From Mycobacterium sp. (GTDB lineage Bacteria > Actinomycetota > Actinomycetes > Mycobacteriales > Mycobacteriaceae), in NCBI GenBank assembly GCA_018883075.1, contig VEQU01000001.1:62001-126000 (forward strand): a stretch of DNA of 64,000 nt. Direction: 5' to 3'. Each line of letters opens with the position of its first letter. Position 1 is the stretch's first letter. A program made the position numbers and the translations under genes. Under the pieces are notes generated by a model. It was not told the origin of the DNA and did no database searches. It saw only the letters and a list, made by a program, of their open reading frames with translations. Of this stretch, positions 62,612 to 64,000 are shown one piece after another.

Positions 62612-64000
62612 GTGAGCGAGAAGCCGACCCTGATGCTGCTGGACGGCAACTCGCTGGCCTTCCGGGCGTTCTATGCGCTCCCGGCGGAGAACTTCAAGAC
62701 CAAGAGCGGCCTGACCACCAACGCGGTCTACGGGTTCACCGCGATGCTGATCAACCTGCTGCGTGACGAGGCGCCCACCCATATCGCGGCCGCGTTCGAC
62801 GTCTCTCGGCAGACTTTCCGTGCCGAACGCTTCCCGGAGTACAAGGCCACCCGCAGTGCCACCCCCGACGAGTTCCGCGGCCAGATTGACATCACCAAGG
62901 AAGTGCTCAACGCGCTGGGAATCACGGTGCTGGCAGAGCCGGGATTCGAAGCCGACGACATCATCGCCACCCTGGCCACCCAGGCCGACCAGTCGGGTTA
63001 CCGAGTCTTGGTCGTCACCGGCGATCGCGACTCGCTGCAACTGGTCAACTCCAACATCACCGTGCTGTATCCGATCAAGGGCGTCAGCACACTGACGCGC
63101 TTCACACCGGAGGCGGTCGTCGAGAAGTACGGTCTGACACCCGAGCAGTACCCCGATTTCGCGGCGCTGCGCGGCGACCCGAGCGACAACCTGCCCGGAA
63201 TCCCCGGCGTGGGGGAGAAGACCGCCGCCAAGTGGATCGTCGAATACGGATCGCTGCAGGCACTGGTGGACAACGTCGAGACGGTGCGAGGGAAGGTCGG
63301 GGACTCGTTGCGGGAGAACCTCTCCAGCGTGGTCCTCAACCGCGAACTCACCCACCTGGTGCGTGACGTGCCGTTGGCGCAGACGCCCGACACGTTGCGA
63401 CTGCTGCCGTGGGACCGCGACCAGATCCACCGGCTGTTCGACGACCTGGAGTTCAGGGTGCTGCGCGACCGGCTGTTCGAGACCCTGAGCACGGTCGAAC
63501 CGGAGGTCGAGGAGGGATTCGAGATCCGCGGCGGGGCACTGGAGGCCGGCACGGTGGCGGCCTGGCTGGCCGCCCACACGGCCGACGGGCGCCGCTGCGG
63601 ACTGGCGGTGGTGGGCACCCACGCGGTCTACGACGGCGACGCCACCGCGCTGGCGATCGCCGCCGCCGACGGCGAGGGCGCCTACATCGACAGCGCAACC
63701 CTGACCGCCGAGGACGAGGCCGCTGTGCAGGCCTGGCTGGGCGATGCGGATGCGCCGAAGGCATTGCATGAGGCCAAGATCGCCACTCATGATCTCGCCG
63801 GCCGGGGCGCGACGCTCGCCGGGGTCACGTCCGACACCGCGCTCGCTGCTTATCTGGTGCGGCCGGGGCAGCGGAGCTTCGCTCTCGACGACCTGTCACT
63901 GCGCTACCTCCGGCGTGAGCTTCGCGCCGAAACCTCTGAGCAGCAGCAGCTTTCGCTTCTCGACGACACCGAGGGCGTCGACGATCAGGCGGTGCAGACC
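62612..64000 (+). CDS. polA: DNA polymerase I, N-terminal 463 residues (cut by window edge)
   Basis: Repair and Okazaki-fragment polymerase. The visible part holds the 5'-3' exonuclease (FEN) domain: LLDGNSLAFRAFYALP near residue 9, PEYKATRSATPDEF near 80, EADDIIATLA, TGDRDSLQL and RGDPSDNLPGIPGVGEKTA near 188-206. Residues from about 310 onward are the vestigial 3'-5' exonuclease domain (GLAVVGTHAVYDGDATA...DTALAAYLVRPGQR), which lacks clear metal-binding acidic residues, as in mycobacterial PolA. GTG 62612 follows the TAGAGT box directly, and no ribosome site is needed. The polymerase domain lies beyond 64000. Confidence 0.96.
   Translation, partial: MSEKPTLMLLDGNSLAFRAFYALPAENFKTKSGLTTNAVYGFTAMLINLLRDEAPTHIAAAFDVSRQTFRAERFPEYKATRSATPDEFRGQIDITKEVLNALGITVLAEPGFEADDIIATLATQADQSGYRVLVVTGDRDSLQLVNSNITVLYPIKGVSTLTRFTPEAVVEKYGLTPEQYPDFAALRGDPSDNLPGIPGVGEKTAAKWIVEYGSLQALVDNVETVRGKVGDSLRENLSSVVLNRELTHLVRDVPLAQTPDTLRLLPWDRDQIHRLFDDLEFRVLRDRLFETLSTVEPEVEEGFEIRGGALEAGTVAAWLAAHTADGRRCGLAVVGTHAVYDGDATALAIAAADGEGAYIDSATLTAEDEAAVQAWLGDADAPKALHEAKIATHDLAGRGATLAGVTSDTALAAYLVRPGQRSFALDDLSLRYLRRELRAETSEQQQLSLLDDTEGVDDQAVQT

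Overview
This 64-kb, GC-rich window comes from a mycobacterium, most likely a Mycolicibacterium-type environmental species. Frequent GTG starts, many genes joined by 4-base ATGA/GTGA overlaps, MmpL/GAP/acyltransferase lipid genes, Ddn-like F420 proteins, the nadABC-NrtR locus and the bioA-F-D...B-bsaP cluster all point there. The gene order follows, with gaps, the mutA-to-polA stretch of the M. tuberculosis chromosome (recalled as about Rv1491c-Rv1629). No tRNA, rRNA, insertion sequence, prophage or CRISPR was seen.

Layout. 1-6842: a truncated TVP38-type membrane gene, then methylmalonyl-CoA mutase (mutA, mutB), its chaperone meaB and the beta-lactamase-fold lipL. 6843-7857: a 1-kb AT-rich stretch without a convincing gene. 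7858-23416: a compact lipid locus. One arm (+) holds an iterative KS-AT-DH-ER-KR-ACP polyketide synthase and three condensation-fold acyltransferases. The facing arm (-) holds MmpL, a GT1 glycosyltransferase and a GAP-type membrane protein. It sits where lipooligosaccharide (LOS)-type loci lie in other mycobacteria but is much smaller and has no fadD. 23501-35802: an ileS T-box and ileS, dinX, ansA (-), lspA-rluD-rarD-SecD-like gene, dnaE1. 35827-41966: Ddn-like protein, ilvA, glgX (-), membrane acyltransferase (-). 42028-47582: biotin genes. 47579-53179: lipase (-), nrtR (-) and nadABC (+) around a shared palindromic operator. 53136-54511: molybdopterin oxidase fragment, Ddn-like gene and LysE exporter (all -). 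54616-60940: eight-gene his operon including priA and impA. 60945-62578: an atypical thiolase and its DUF35 partner (-). 62612-64000: 5' part of polA, cut by the window end.

How the parts may work together. MutAB/MeaB interconvert succinyl-CoA and methylmalonyl-CoA. The latter is the extender expected for the polyketide synthase, whose AT has the VASH motif. The acyltransferases, glycosyltransferase, GAP and MmpL would then make and export an acylated glycolipid; this is inference from gene content. The NAD genes look controlled by NrtR through a palindrome that contains the nrtR -10 box and abuts its ATG. Many genes have a TANNNT -10 box 6-9 bases before the start codon, the pattern of leaderless mycobacterial transcripts.

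The main points to check are the minimal glycolipid locus and its AT-rich control region, an eight-codon leader ORF duplicated from the dinX start, a stand-alone SecD-P1-like protein, loss of treYZ beside glgX, the NrtR operator architecture, and a sulfite-oxidase-like C-terminal gene remnant after nadC. M. tuberculosis locus tags and family names are from memory, without database searches.
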